Positions 45,101 through 53,530 of a stretch of DNA of 64,000 bases are shown one piece after another. The notes beneath the pieces are model-generated. The model worked only from the letters and a program-made list of their open reading frames with translations. It searched no databases and was not told the DNA's origin. The stretch covers positions 2,604,001-2,668,000 of the forward strand of contig NZ_PEEU01000001.1 in the NCBI RefSeq assembly GCF_002754195.1, given 5' to 3'. Position numbers and translations under genes: made by a program. Numbering within the stretch: position 1 is the first letter of the stretch; each line of letters opens with the position of its first letter. This stretch comes from Flavobacterium sp. 9. Lineage in GTDB: Bacteria > Bacteroidota > Bacteroidia > Flavobacteriales > Flavobacteriaceae.

Positions 45101-45277
45101 AACAATACGGTTTTTCATTTCATGAACCGCTTTGTTGGTAAAAGTTATGGCGAGAATATTTCGATAAGCATCATTTTTGGGAGACGAAAGAATAATTTTG
45201 AGATATTCCTTAACCAATGTATAGGTCTTTCCCGATCCTGCAGATGCATCATATATAGAGAAAGACGGACTTTGCAT
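42122..45277 (-). CDS. AddA-like UvrD/RecB-family helicase-nuclease
   Basis: 1051 residues from ATG 45277; 51 upstream nt are open but non-homologous. Superfamily-1 helicase motifs in order: Walker A YDASAGSGKTYTLVKEYL, Ia NILAITFTNKAVHEMKNRI, II FFIDEFQDTSEMQW, III MIVGDPKQSIYRWRGG, V VRIMTIHKSKGLEFPVV, VI NVLYVALTRAEEQLYV. The C-terminal RecB nuclease motif is AYLLDYKTGAVNSKY. It works with the AddB-like protein in DSB resection. The start follows a LspA-side inverted repeat. Confidence 0.92.
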   Translation of the reverse strand: MQSPSFSIYDASAGSGKTYTLVKEYLKIILSSPKNDAYRNILAITFTNKAVHEMKNRIVGSLSEFAKEQPSAKAVDLMEDLSRDTGLSVIKIKTKSQSIIKHLIHNYAAFDISTIDKFTHKVIRAFAHDLNLPMTFEVTLDTENLLIEAVDAIIAQAGQDETLTKLLIDFTMEKTDDDKSWDVSREILETGRLVLNENNRNEILHFQDKSIEEFVEIKKKMLVLCKDLESENETFATEALSLIDKNGIDLKSFSRGTFPNHLESIRDGKFNPRNKTFHEFDDIAINKTAKDRALIENIIPELLQILEKIYKNFEKRDFYKAFLKNITPLSLLNTVSNELAKIQSEQNVLSISEFNAIIHREIQNQPAPFIYERLGEKYRHFFIDEFQDTSEMQWQNLIPLIHNSLSGEDDFGNKGTLMIVGDPKQSIYRWRGGKAEQFIELGKEETSFFNHEKVVKHLDTNYRSYSEVIDFNNAFFKLIAAEFSNEDYKDLYENHSFQNSNSKKGGFVNISFLPIIEKNEGDDEEVVEKSDLYVLATLNTIQKVIREGFEYKDIVILTRKRDQGIAIANYLTEQNIPLLSSETLMIQNATEVRLIVYLLKYLNNSADLESKANFLHFLATHKETNMPIHDFIAMGMAKKFETDFEKWLLTFDVSLSFEDVRKKSLYEAVEIIISKFVLPSEGNAYIQFFLDIVLERDIRNQAGIADFLYFWDKNGERFSIPSPEGNNAVRIMTIHKSKGLEFPVVIMPFAEEDYNRKPKDKLWLDTEDSGLDIPKALIDNSSAVEGFGESASAVFNLKKQEELLDNVNVLYVALTRAEEQLYVISQSIKERKDGDFPYNMASFFIKYLISEGVYDPEKLEYDFGNKTRLSASSKSVDLVKPIPVVSEVLNPKNIKIAQREALMWGTHQQEAISYGNVVHEILAFVKDKSDVDLAITKALENGLIKVDQVEMVSKTLQEIVNHSELSFCFDGNYLILNEQTIVQKEGKILKPDRIVLTKNNEAYLLDYKTGAVNSKYAQQLQEYQDAIEDLGYKVLKKALVYIGTEIDVVNL

Positions 45278-45335
45278 AAGTTTGGTTTTTCGTACGGTAA
45301 AAATAACACAATAAATATTAAAACCCAATTATGTA

Positions 45336-45395
45336 AAATTCCAAATTCCAATATCTGTAAGCAATGAACGCTTCAAATATTGGAATTTGGAATTT
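45336..45395. repeat. 19-bp perfect inverted repeat of the CCAAATTCCAA family
   Basis: AAATTCCAAATTCCAATAT at 45336-45354 is perfectly inverted at 45377-45395. It lies after lspA and before the AddA-like gene. The element at 61361-61402 has the same CCAAATTCCAA core in similar hairpin form, so the two represent one family. Confidence 0.8.
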
Positions 45396-45419
45396 ATATT
45401 TTAGATTTTTAAAACCTAA

Positions 45420-46019
45420 TTATGCTGTTTTAGGAAATGCTCTTTTATTAAAAACCAATAAGATTCCAACTCCTGTTGAAATCGCCATATCGGCTACATT
45501 GAAAATTGCATTGAAAAAAGCAAAATGTTTACCTCCAAAAATCGGTAACCAAGTTGGCAAATTCCCTTCCCAAATAGGAAAATAAAACATATCTACTACT
45601 AATCCATGAAACCATGATCCGTATGGAGTTGGCGAGAAAAGAGTTGCTAAACTATGTGTACTGTCATCGAAAATCACTCCGTAAAACACAGAATCAATAA
45701 TATTTCCTGCTGCACCGGCAAAGATTAATGCAATAGCAACTATCAAATAAGTAGAATGACGCTTTTTTATAGCATCAGCTAACCAATATCCAATTCCGAA
45801 AACGGCGAAGATCCTAAAAACTGTCAAAATCAATTTACCGTATTCTCCGGGAATCTTTGTTCCCCAAGCCATTCCTTCATTTTCAATAAAATGAATTCTG
45901 AACCAATCAGCAATAACAACTTCTTCACCTAAAACAAAGTTTGTTTTTACATAGATTTTTGAAAGCTGATCAACAATTAAAACTAAGAATATAAGGAAAT
46001 ACGCTTTTCGTAATGTCAT
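45420..46019 (-). CDS. lspA: Lipoprotein signal peptidase (signal peptidase II)
   Basis: 199 residues with four membrane helices. The catalytic Asp pair appears in AGAAGNIIDSVFYG and FNAIFNVADMAI, the latter matching the FNxAD motif; IHFIENEGMAWG gives the N-E-G-x-A-W loop. The protein is longer than the roughly 165-residue E. coli enzyme through an insertion near residues 140-160 (FPIWEGNLPTWLPIFGGKH), as in many Bacteroidetes. It removes signal peptides from prolipoproteins. A TACTTTTG promoter element lies on the minus strand at 46046-46039. Confidence 0.94.
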   Translation of the reverse strand: MTLRKAYFLIFLVLIVDQLSKIYVKTNFVLGEEVVIADWFRIHFIENEGMAWGTKIPGEYGKLILTVFRIFAVFGIGYWLADAIKKRHSTYLIVAIALIFAGAAGNIIDSVFYGVIFDDSTHSLATLFSPTPYGSWFHGLVVDMFYFPIWEGNLPTWLPIFGGKHFAFFNAIFNVADMAISTGVGILLVFNKRAFPKTA

Positions 46020-46063
46020 TTTAAATTTTTTTGATGCGCAAAAGTAACAATTTAATCAAAAAA

Positions 46064-46083
46064 AACGCCCCTTATGGAGCGTT
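46064..46083 (-). terminator. Terminator after the 71-residue gene
   Basis: AACGCTCC / GGGGCGTT-type stem, short loop, then eight T on the minus strand. Its loop-stem sequence resembles the hairpin at 47519-47538. Confidence 0.8.
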
Positions 46084-46140
46084 AATTCTTTTGTAATAAA
46101 ACCAAACCTGTATTGTTCAGTTTTAATTCTATACTATATT

Positions 46141-46356
46141 CTATTTTTTAACAACTGCTTTAGCTGGTGCTTTTGGACTATCTGCAAAGAAATCCGATAT
46201 CGACTTAAGCAATCCCTTGCCTTCTTTTCCGGCAGTTGCTTTTTTGGCCTCAGCCTTTTTTACATCAGCTTTGAACTTGATTCGTAATTTTTCAAATTCT
46301 TTCATTCTACTCTCAACATCAAAGTTCACCTCTTTAAATTTCAATACTTTAGCCAT
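46141..46356 (-). CDS. Lysine/alanine-rich small protein (71 aa), hypothetical
   Basis: Basic, 71 residues, mostly helical. Helix 1 is VESRMKEFEKLRIKFKADVK and the tail is Ala/Lys/Pro-rich (SPKAPAKAVVKK), histone-H1-like in composition. It has a strong terminator and a lone position 120 nt upstream of lspA. Nucleoid or ribosome association is possible from composition only. Confidence 0.6.
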   Translation of the reverse strand: MAKVLKFKEVNFDVESRMKEFEKLRIKFKADVKKAEAKKATAGKEGKGLLKSISDFFADSPKAPAKAVVKK

Positions 46357-46536
46357 AGTACAAGTTGTTTATAGTGAATAAATAAAATCATTCATAATTG
46401 GGTATTACAATAATACATAAATTAATTTAAATTTGTTAATAAAAATTAACATTTGTTTAGCTAAAAAAGCTATATTTATCACACCAAACATACAAAAACG
46501 AATTATTTTTAATCACTCTCCTAAATCCTACAAAAT

Positions 46537-46893
46537 ATGAATGAAATCACAACCACCTTGAACGATTTTTTAGTGAACACAAAATCCAGCGCTGCATTAA
46601 TTCTAAATGGAAAAGGAAAACTAATCACTTCTCTTCACTTGGATTACGGAGACAGCATTGCAGCAATGAGCGCAGCAATCTTATCGATGAGCGAGAAATT
46701 CTTAATCGACTTAGATAAGGGAGCACTAAAACAACTCTTCCTGAAAACCTCTGAAGGAGTTGTAATTGGAAATAAAATAAGCGGCACAAATTTTATAATT
46801 GCTTTTTCCAGAGACGGAAGCAATCTGGGCTTATTAATGCGTTCAACAGATGAAGTAGCAGCCGAACTAAGCAAAAATTCCCTATTAAAATAA
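46537..46893 (+). CDS. Roadblock/LC7-domain protein A2 (118 aa)
   Basis: Roadblock pattern: LNDFLVNTKSSAALILNGKG, the long helix SIAAMSAAILSMSEKFLIDL, the strand LKQLFLKTSEGVVIGNKISG and the C-terminal helix NLGLLMRSTDEVAAEL. A second member of the A-type at 34719-35036. Followed 34 nt downstream by the B-type partner. This pair is on the plus strand, between minus-strand lspA and dksA-like genes. Confidence 0.68.
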   Translation: MNEITTTLNDFLVNTKSSAALILNGKGKLITSLHLDYGDSIAAMSAAILSMSEKFLIDLDKGALKQLFLKTSEGVVIGNKISGTNFIIAFSRDGSNLGLLMRSTDEVAAELSKNSLLK

Positions 46894-46927
46894 CATAAAT
46901 CTATTAACCCAACAAACCCACTAAACT

Positions 46928-47308
46928 ATGAGTAACGACTTCTTAAACGTGTTTTTAAATGAAATGAAAACTAACGTAAACGGCTTTATTGCAGTAGCTG
47001 TAACCGAAATTGAATCAGGACTAAGCTTTGGAAATCTAACAATAGACCCAGGTTTTGATCCTGAACTTGCTGCAGCTTACAACCTTGAAGTTGTAAAAGC
47101 AAAATTAAGCGCCGTAAAAGCCTTAAACCTAAATCAGGAAATCGAAGATATTTTGATTACATTATCAAATCAAATTCATATTATCGATATTTCTCCTAAC
47201 AAAAAATTCATGATTTATCTTGCGGCAGATTCTACAAAAGCAAATTTAGGAATGACGAGAGCTATTTTAAGAAAACACAAATTAGACTTAGAGAAAAACC
47301 TAGCGTAA
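46928..47308 (+). CDS. Roadblock/LC7-like protein B2 (126 aa)
   Basis: 126 residues, strongly similar to B1 at 34321-34695: DPELAAAYNLEVVKAKLSA and QIHIIDISPNKKFMIYLAAD align nearly exactly, as does ADSTKANLGMTRAILRK. It forms the second half of the A2-B2 unit. The higher conservation of the B protein than of the A protein suggests it is the structural or effector partner. No MglA-like GTPase in the window. Confidence 0.68.
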   Translation: MSNDFLNVFLNEMKTNVNGFIAVAVTEIESGLSFGNLTIDPGFDPELAAAYNLEVVKAKLSAVKALNLNQEIEDILITLSNQIHIIDISPNKKFMIYLAADSTKANLGMTRAILRKHKLDLEKNLA

Positions 47309-47518
47309 TAAACTTCGTTTTTTATTAATTAGAACTGTTCAGATTATGAACAGTTCTAATTAAAATATACCCTTCCACCCGCAATCTTCCTGCGTTTCGA
47401 TCTTCTTACAAAAACACATACTCTTTATTTTGGCTTATTTGTAATAATTATAAATAATTTCTTTCAAAATAAAAAAACCCAATCTTTAAACAGTTTCGTA
47501 AAACATTAAACAAAAAAA

Positions 47519-47538
47519 ACGCCCCTAAAAGGAGCGCT
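47519..47538 (-). terminator. Terminator after the dksA-like gene
   Basis: Minus strand: AGCGCTCC, loop TTTT, AGGGGCGT then T-run. Minor mismatch tolerated. Confidence 0.75.
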
Positions 47539-47558
47539 TATTTGTATTTAGAAGTAGA

Positions 47559-47939
47559 TTATCGTTGTAAGTTTTTAGCTTCGATACTCATTGTAGCATG
47601 AGGAACGATTTTAAGCCTTTCTTTACCAATTAATTTACCTGTTACTTTGCAAATACCATACGTTTTGTTTTCAACACGGAATAGAGCGTTTTTTAAGTCG
47701 CGTATAAACTTTTCTTGTCTAATTGCTAACTGAGAGTTTGCTTCTTTAGACATTGTTTCGCTTCCTTCTTCAAATGCTTTAAAAGTTGGAGAAGTATCAT
47801 CTGTTCCGTTATTCAAATCGTTCATGTAAGCACTTTTTATTAAATCCAGATCGGCTTGTGCTTTTTGTATTTTAACTTGAATTATTTCTTTGAACTCTGC
47901 TAAGTCAGCATCAGAGTATCTTGTAATTTCATCTATCAT
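47559..47939 (-). CDS. TraR/DksA-family protein lacking most zinc cysteines
   Basis: 126 residues: an N-terminal coiled coil (DLAEFKEIIQVKIQKAQADL) and a C-terminal globule. In the region that is normally C4-zinc, GICKVTGKLIGKERLKIVPH then ATMSIEAKN, only the first Cys remains; the others are Thr, Ser and Ala. The fold should still bind the RNA polymerase secondary channel, as do zinc-less homologues. The gene is 9 nt after ileS on the minus strand, the usual Bacteroidetes order. Confidence 0.9.
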   Translation of the reverse strand: MIDEITRYSDADLAEFKEIIQVKIQKAQADLDLIKSAYMNDLNNGTDDTSPTFKAFEEGSETMSKEANSQLAIRQEKFIRDLKNALFRVENKTYGICKVTGKLIGKERLKIVPHATMSIEAKNLQR

Positions 47940-47948
47940 GGTATTATA

Positions 47949-50900
47949 TTATTTTGAAATTAATATCAATGTTTTAATATCATCAAACTCAATTTCTGTG
48001 CCGTTTTCTAAAGCGTCCACAAAAACCAAATCATCTGTTAATGTCTCAGACTTAATATAGTCTTCATTTTTTAGAACCGCATCTTCTAAGATACCATTCC
48101 TTTTTATTTGAACCTTAATTTTATCGGTAACCTCAAATCCGGAATCTTTACGGATATTTTGAATCCTGTTTACCAGTTCTCTGGCGATTCCTTCGCTTTT
48201 TAGTTCTTCCGAGATTGTAATATCAAGCGCAACCGTAATTCCGTTTGAATTTACAACCAACCAACCTTCAATATCCTGCGATGTTATTTCGACGTCTTCT
48301 AGTGATAAAGTTACATTATTTCCAGCAATAACAATATCTAGCGTGCCTTGCTTGTCTAATTGATTAATCTGATCTGCCGAAAAAGATTGTATTTCTTTGG
48401 AAATCAGACCCATATCTTTACCAAAACGTGGTCCCAGCGCTTTAAAATTAGGTTTAATTTGCTTTACTAATATACCAGAATCATCGTCTAAAAGTATAAT
48501 TTCTTTAACGTTTACTTCGGCTTTTACAAGATCAGAAATAGCTAAAATTTCAGCTCTCTGATTCTCGTCAAGTACTGGAATCATTACCTTTTGCAAAGGT
48601 TGACGTACTTTAATCATTTCCTTTTTACGAAGCGATAAAACCAAAGAGGAGATGGTTTGCGCTTTCTGCATTTTGCTCTCTAACGTTTTATTAACAAAGT
48701 TTTCGACAAATTTTGGAAACTCAGCCAAGTGAACACTGCTATATTGCTCAGATTCTGTCGAACTTGTCAAATCCCGGTACAATTTATCCATGAAAAAAGG
48801 AGCGATCGGAGCGCTTAATTTACTGATCGTTAACAGACAAGTATAAAGCGTTTGATAAGCTGCAATTTTATCGTGAGCATATTCACCTTTCCAGAAACGA
48901 CGACGACATAAACGAACGTACCAGTTACTTAAGTTTTCCTGAACGAAATCAGAAATAGCTCTCGCCGCTTTTGTTGGTTCGTAATCTTCGTAACATTCGT
49001 CAACAAATTTTATTAAAGAATGTAATTCAGATATAATCCATTGATCGATTTCCGGTCTTTCGTTTAACGGAATTTCCGCTTCAGCGTATTTAAACCCATC
49101 AATGTTCGCATATAACGAAAAGAATGAATAGGTATTATATAAAGTTCCGAAGAATTTACGACGAACCTCAGCAATTCCTTCAAGGTCAAACTTTAAGTTA
49201 TCCCAAGGATTTGCGTTCATAATCATATACCAACGTGTGGCATCCGGACCAAATTCTGCAATGGTTTTAAAAGGATCAATAGTGTTCCCTTTACTTTTAG
49301 ACATTTTTATTCCGTCTTTATCTAAAACCAAACCATTCGAAACTACATTTTTATAAGCTACTTTATCAAAAACCAAAGTTCCGATTGCGTGTAAGGTATA
49401 AAACCATCCACGAGTCTGATCGACACCTTCAGCGATAAAGTTCGCCGGAAAATCTTTATTCTCGTCAATTTTATCTTTGTTTTCAAAAGGATAATGCCAT
49501 TGTGCATAAGGCATTGCTCCAGAATCGAACCAAACATCAATTAAATCACTTTCGCGTTTCATTGGTTGTCCAGAAGCCGAAACTAAAGTAATTTGATCCA
49601 CTACATTTTTATGCAAGTCGATTAAATCATAATTTGATTCAGCCATATTTCCGATTTCAAAACCTTTAAACGGATTTTCTTTTTGAAAACCTGCTTCGAT
49701 AGATTTTTCAATCGCATTGTACAATTCTTCTACAGAACCAATAAGAACTTCTTCTTTTTTGTCTTCAGTTCTCCAAATTGGCAACGGAATACCCCAATAT
49801 CTAGAACGAGATAAGTTCCAGTCGTTGGCATTTTTAAGCCAATTCCCAAAACGTCCTTCACCAGTAGACTTAGGCTTCCAATTGATAGTTTCGTTCAGGT
49901 CGAACATTCTATCTTTTACATCGGTTACTTTTATGAACCAAGAGTCTAGTGGATAATATAATAACGGCTCATCAGTTCTCCAACTGTGTGGATAACTATG
50001 TACGTATTTTTCAACCTTAAAGGCTTTATTTTCTTCTTTTAATCGAATAGCAATTTCAACATCGACAGAACGCTCTGGCGCTTGTCCTGCATCATAATAT
50101 TCGTTTTTCACGTATTTACCAGCTAATTCACCTAAATGTGAAGTGAATTTTCCTTGTAAATCTACTAATGGAACTGGTGTTCCGCTTTCGTCAAGAACCA
50201 ACATTGGCGGTACTTCCGGCTTAGCTTCTTTTGCTACTTTAGCATCATCAGCACCAAAAGTTGGAGCAGTATGTACAACTCCCGTTCCGTCTTCTGTCGT
50301 AACGAAATCTCCGGCAATTACTCTAAATGCGTTCTCAGCATTTTGATAAGGTAATACGTACGGTAATAATTGCTCGTAACGAATCTCTACTAAATCAGCT
50401 CCTTTTGCTTCTGCTAAAATTTTGTACGGAAGTTTTTTATCTCCTTCTTTTACATTATCAAAATCAGCATCATCTTCACTTAGGAAAAATCCTTTTCCGA
50501 ATTGTTTTCCAACTAAATTCTTAGCCAAAACAACATTGATTGGCTCAAAAGTATATTGATTGAATGTTTTTACTAAAACATAATCGATTTTTGGTCCAAC
50601 TGTCAAAGCTGTATTCGATGGTAATGTCCAAGGAGTTGTCGTCCATGCCAAAATGTGAATATCACCAAAACCTTGTAAAAAGCTTGGCAAAGTTTCCGGC
50701 AAAGTTTTGAATTGTGCTACAATCGTAGTATCTGTAACATCTCTATAAGCTCCAGGCTGATTCACTTCGTGAGAAGACAATCCTGTTCCTGCTTTTGGAG
50801 AATAAGGCTGAATTGTATATCCTTTGTACAACAAACCTTTATCATAGATTTGCTTCAAAAGCCACCAAACAGACTCCATATATTTTGGTTTGTAAGTAAC

Positions 50901-51350
50901 ATATGGATCTTCCATATCTACCCAATATCCCATTTTTTCGGTCAAATCATTCCATACGTCAGTATAACGCATTACGGTTTTTTTACACGCTTCGTTATAT
51001 TCTTCAATAGAAATTGTTTTACCAATATCTTCTTTTGTAATTCCAAGTTCTTTCTCCGTACCTAATTCTACAGGTAAACCGTGAGTATCCCAACCGGCTT
51101 TTCTTTTTACCTGAAAACCTTTTTGAGTTTTATATCTGCAAAAAATATCTTTAATCGCACGTGCCATCACGTGGTGAATTCCCGGTAAACCATTTGCTGA
51201 AGGCGGACCTTCAAAAAATACGAAAGGCTCTGCTCCTTCGCGAGTAGTTACACTCTTTTCAAATATATTTTCTTTCTTCCAAAAATCAAGTACTTCTGAC
51301 GCTACTGTTGGCAAGTCAAGTCCTTTGTATTCAGTAAATTTTGTGCTCAT
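47949..51350 (-). CDS. ileS: Isoleucyl-tRNA synthetase, eukaryote-like type 2 form
   Basis: 1133 residues, about 200 more than the 938-residue E. coli enzyme. Class I signatures: EGPPSANGLPGIHHVMARAI and DGIKMSKSKGNTIDPF (KMSKS). The first signature reads G57-I-H59-H60, where the usual order is H-x-G-H: a GxHH variant. The editing-domain region (WTTTPWTLPSNTALTVG) is intact. It charges tRNA-Ile and edits valine. The long C-terminal region has about 250 residues of helical and beta parts. The GxHH type has been linked, as I recall, to very strong mupirocin resistance. Confidence 0.96.
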   Translation of the reverse strand: MSTKFTEYKGLDLPTVASEVLDFWKKENIFEKSVTTREGAEPFVFFEGPPSANGLPGIHHVMARAIKDIFCRYKTQKGFQVKRKAGWDTHGLPVELGTEKELGITKEDIGKTISIEEYNEACKKTVMRYTDVWNDLTEKMGYWVDMEDPYVTYKPKYMESVWWLLKQIYDKGLLYKGYTIQPYSPKAGTGLSSHEVNQPGAYRDVTDTTIVAQFKTLPETLPSFLQGFGDIHILAWTTTPWTLPSNTALTVGPKIDYVLVKTFNQYTFEPINVVLAKNLVGKQFGKGFFLSEDDADFDNVKEGDKKLPYKILAEAKGADLVEIRYEQLLPYVLPYQNAENAFRVIAGDFVTTEDGTGVVHTAPTFGADDAKVAKEAKPEVPPMLVLDESGTPVPLVDLQGKFTSHLGELAGKYVKNEYYDAGQAPERSVDVEIAIRLKEENKAFKVEKYVHSYPHSWRTDEPLLYYPLDSWFIKVTDVKDRMFDLNETINWKPKSTGEGRFGNWLKNANDWNLSRSRYWGIPLPIWRTEDKKEEVLIGSVEELYNAIEKSIEAGFQKENPFKGFEIGNMAESNYDLIDLHKNVVDQITLVSASGQPMKRESDLIDVWFDSGAMPYAQWHYPFENKDKIDENKDFPANFIAEGVDQTRGWFYTLHAIGTLVFDKVAYKNVVSNGLVLDKDGIKMSKSKGNTIDPFKTIAEFGPDATRWYMIMNANPWDNLKFDLEGIAEVRRKFFGTLYNTYSFFSLYANIDGFKYAEAEIPLNERPEIDQWIISELHSLIKFVDECYEDYEPTKAARAISDFVQENLSNWYVRLCRRRFWKGEYAHDKIAAYQTLYTCLLTISKLSAPIAPFFMDKLYRDLTSSTESEQYSSVHLAEFPKFVENFVNKTLESKMQKAQTISSLVLSLRKKEMIKVRQPLQKVMIPVLDENQRAEILAISDLVKAEVNVKEIILLDDDSGILVKQIKPNFKALGPRFGKDMGLISKEIQSFSADQINQLDKQGTLDIVIAGNNVTLSLEDVEITSQDIEGWLVVNSNGITVALDITISEELKSEGIARELVNRIQNIRKDSGFEVTDKIKVQIKRNGILEDAVLKNEDYIKSETLTDDLVFVDALENGTEIEFDDIKTLILISK

Positions 51351-51451
51351 TTTATCCTTTTCTTAAACGAGGTGCGAAAGTAAGGAATTTTGGATTATTG
51401 ACCATCAATTTCTTGAAATTTCACAAACTTTTGTTGAGATTATAGATACAA

Positions 51452-51524
51452 AAACAAAAGAATTGATTAGTTTCCGGTACTTATCTCATTTTTTTGAGTA
51501 AATAATCCTAAAACTAACCAATTC
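51452..51524 (-). terminator. Nested hairpin after the secreted protein gene
   Basis: Minus strand arms GAATTGGTTAGTTT (51524-51511) and AAACTAATCAATTC (51473-51460) with one mismatch, an inner TACTCA/TGAGATA hairpin, then TTTTGTTTTTG. Confidence 0.6.
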
Positions 51525-51554
51525 TCTTTATTCTTTTTTTCTGAATTTAAAAGG

Positions 51555-53474
51555 CTATTTAAACCCTCCGAAATAAACTTCTTTCATAAAAATTCTATTT
51601 CCAAAAACAGCATTTACCTCAACTTTTTCACGGCTTTCCTGATAGAAAGTATCTCCGTAAAAATCTTCAATTTCATAATTGATTTTATGCGGAATCTTTC
51701 CTGAATTTAAAGCTGCTATAGGACGATAATCTTTAAACAACTTTCGCTCGAAAAAACTTTTGTTTCCGTCATCAAATTCTGTTCTTTCCGTTACAACAAT
51801 CGAAAAATTCTCTTTGTCTACAAAAAGATGATAATCCGTTTTAGGAATCGTTCTATTACTTGCATTCAAAGTTTTTTCGAAATAATTAAAATGATAACAC
51901 AATTTTCCGTCAACCATTTCGTCTTGCTGAAGCTCTAATTTGTTCCATAAGTCAAGTCTTAAAGCGCTTAAAAAATTAACCGGATCCAGATTTGTCGAAA
52001 GATTACCGTAAGTATACATTGGTAATTTTGCCCATTTTGCCTCAACTCCACTTTCGCGATCGCTATGACTCCATGCTTCTGGTCCGTTTACAATTTCATA
52101 ATAAGTTTCAGGCATTTTCTTTTTCAACAGATAATTTGTCGTTGTCGCCCATCTTTCCTCTGTTTGAGGAATATTACTTTCTTCAAGAGTTAGTTTCGAT
52201 AACAAATGTGTTTTCTCAACTTTTTTCAAAACATCGCTTCCGCCTAAATTAGCAATGATTTTCGCCAACAAATCCGGATTAGATTGATACGCGATAGAAT
52301 CAAGCATATTCTCACGCTGAATTTTGCTTTTTTCTAAAGCTGCTGCTCTATTTTCTTTTTCAATATTCCAATCTGCTTCCTGGCGATCGATTTTTTCAAA
52401 AAATGCTAATCTCAATTCTTCTTTTTCTTCCTCAATTTTTAAGCCCAGCTTTTTAAGATCTGCAAAACGAGTTGTGTGATTTCTTATTTTTTTATCTACA
52501 AAATTGGCTTTATTAACTCTTTCGATAATTGTGGATCCTCTTGAATCTAGCTTATCATTTTCGATCAATAAATTAGCAAACTGCAAAGCTTTTTCTTTGT
52601 TTTCAAGTAAAAAATAAGTTTCAGCCAAATTGTTGGTAACAATAAAACGAATGTCTTCATTTGCCGGAGAAAGCGGATATTTTACCAATAAACTTTCTAA
52701 ATACAGCAAATGTGGCGCAAGCAATTTTTCGTCAAGACCTTTTTCAAGAGTTACTTTCTCCATTTGAGCCATGATTTCCGTCTCAAAAGCAAGAATTTGT
52801 TTGTATTCCGAATGTCCTTTTGAAGTCACAAATTCGAACCTTTCTTTAGATATATCAGTTGTATATCCGAATTTATAATCTAAAAACTCCTGAATTCTTC
52901 CTGCTGCCTGATAAATAACATTATCAAATCCAAGTCCTACACTGCTATAATCTGATTCTTTGACTGCGGCTCTTATTTTTTTATCATTTTCTGAAGCTGC
53001 AATTTTCATAGATCCCAGACTACTTCCCACACTTATAGAATAGGATTCTGAACCTCCAAAATCTTTAGTCAATAGAATTTTATCTCCATATTTAACATCA
53101 AGTTTTACATTCGTCAAATAATTTGAACGTGCGCTATAAACCCATTTGTTTTCTTTCTTATCAAATGTACTATCAATATTCATTTGCGTATATCTGGGCA
53201 TCGCAAAGGTCAAATACAATTTAAGCTTCCCATTTACAGGATCTTTTATAAAACCATTAATATTAAAGTAGTTCTTCTTTAAATTAGTTTCTTCTTCTTG
53301 CAAGCCTTTATCCATTTGATAAAAAGCCGTTTGTGTTAATACATTATCAAGAGCTTGAAATTCTGAATATCGAATTACGGGAATTTTAAATTTCTTCGTT
53401 TTTGAGCTTATTTTTTCTTGCGCCTGAATTGAACCAATTACAAGCAAAGCAATTAAGAGTAACGTTTTTTTCAT
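51555..53474 (-). CDS. Large secreted hypothetical protein (639 aa)
   Basis: Signal peptide KKTLLLIALLVIGSIQAQ, start ATG 53474. Residues 30-170 resemble beta-rich adhesion-like strands. A long coiled-coil area spans about 330-400 (LKIEEEKEELRLAFFEKIDR). The C-terminal half ends with VFGNRIFMKEVYFGGFK and a run LRLDLWNKLELQQDEMVDGK, reminiscent of the C-terminal outer-membrane-lipoprotein-sorting-like domain of Bacteroidetes. No catalytic motif is visible. It lies 53 nt downstream of the PQQ-propeller gene, with a terminator between. Confidence 0.65.
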   Translation of the reverse strand: MKKTLLLIALLVIGSIQAQEKISSKTKKFKIPVIRYSEFQALDNVLTQTAFYQMDKGLQEEETNLKKNYFNINGFIKDPVNGKLKLYLTFAMPRYTQMNIDSTFDKKENKWVYSARSNYLTNVKLDVKYGDKILLTKDFGGSESYSISVGSSLGSMKIAASENDKKIRAAVKESDYSSVGLGFDNVIYQAAGRIQEFLDYKFGYTTDISKERFEFVTSKGHSEYKQILAFETEIMAQMEKVTLEKGLDEKLLAPHLLYLESLLVKYPLSPANEDIRFIVTNNLAETYFLLENKEKALQFANLLIENDKLDSRGSTIIERVNKANFVDKKIRNHTTRFADLKKLGLKIEEEKEELRLAFFEKIDRQEADWNIEKENRAAALEKSKIQRENMLDSIAYQSNPDLLAKIIANLGGSDVLKKVEKTHLLSKLTLEESNIPQTEERWATTTNYLLKKKMPETYYEIVNGPEAWSHSDRESGVEAKWAKLPMYTYGNLSTNLDPVNFLSALRLDLWNKLELQQDEMVDGKLCYHFNYFEKTLNASNRTIPKTDYHLFVDKENFSIVVTERTEFDDGNKSFFERKLFKDYRPIAALNSGKIPHKINYEIEDFYGDTFYQESREKVEVNAVFGNRIFMKEVYFGGFK

Positions 53475-53484
53475 AGGCAAAAAA

Positions 53485-53515
53485 AAAGCCATCAGAAACA
53501 ACTTCTGATGGCTTT
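53485..53515 (-). terminator. Terminator after the beta-propeller gene
   Basis: AAAGCCATCAGAA / TTCTGATGGCTTT 13-bp stem, 5-nt loop, then nine T on the minus strand. Confidence 0.9.
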
Positions 53516-53530
53516 AGAGTTTTAATTTTC

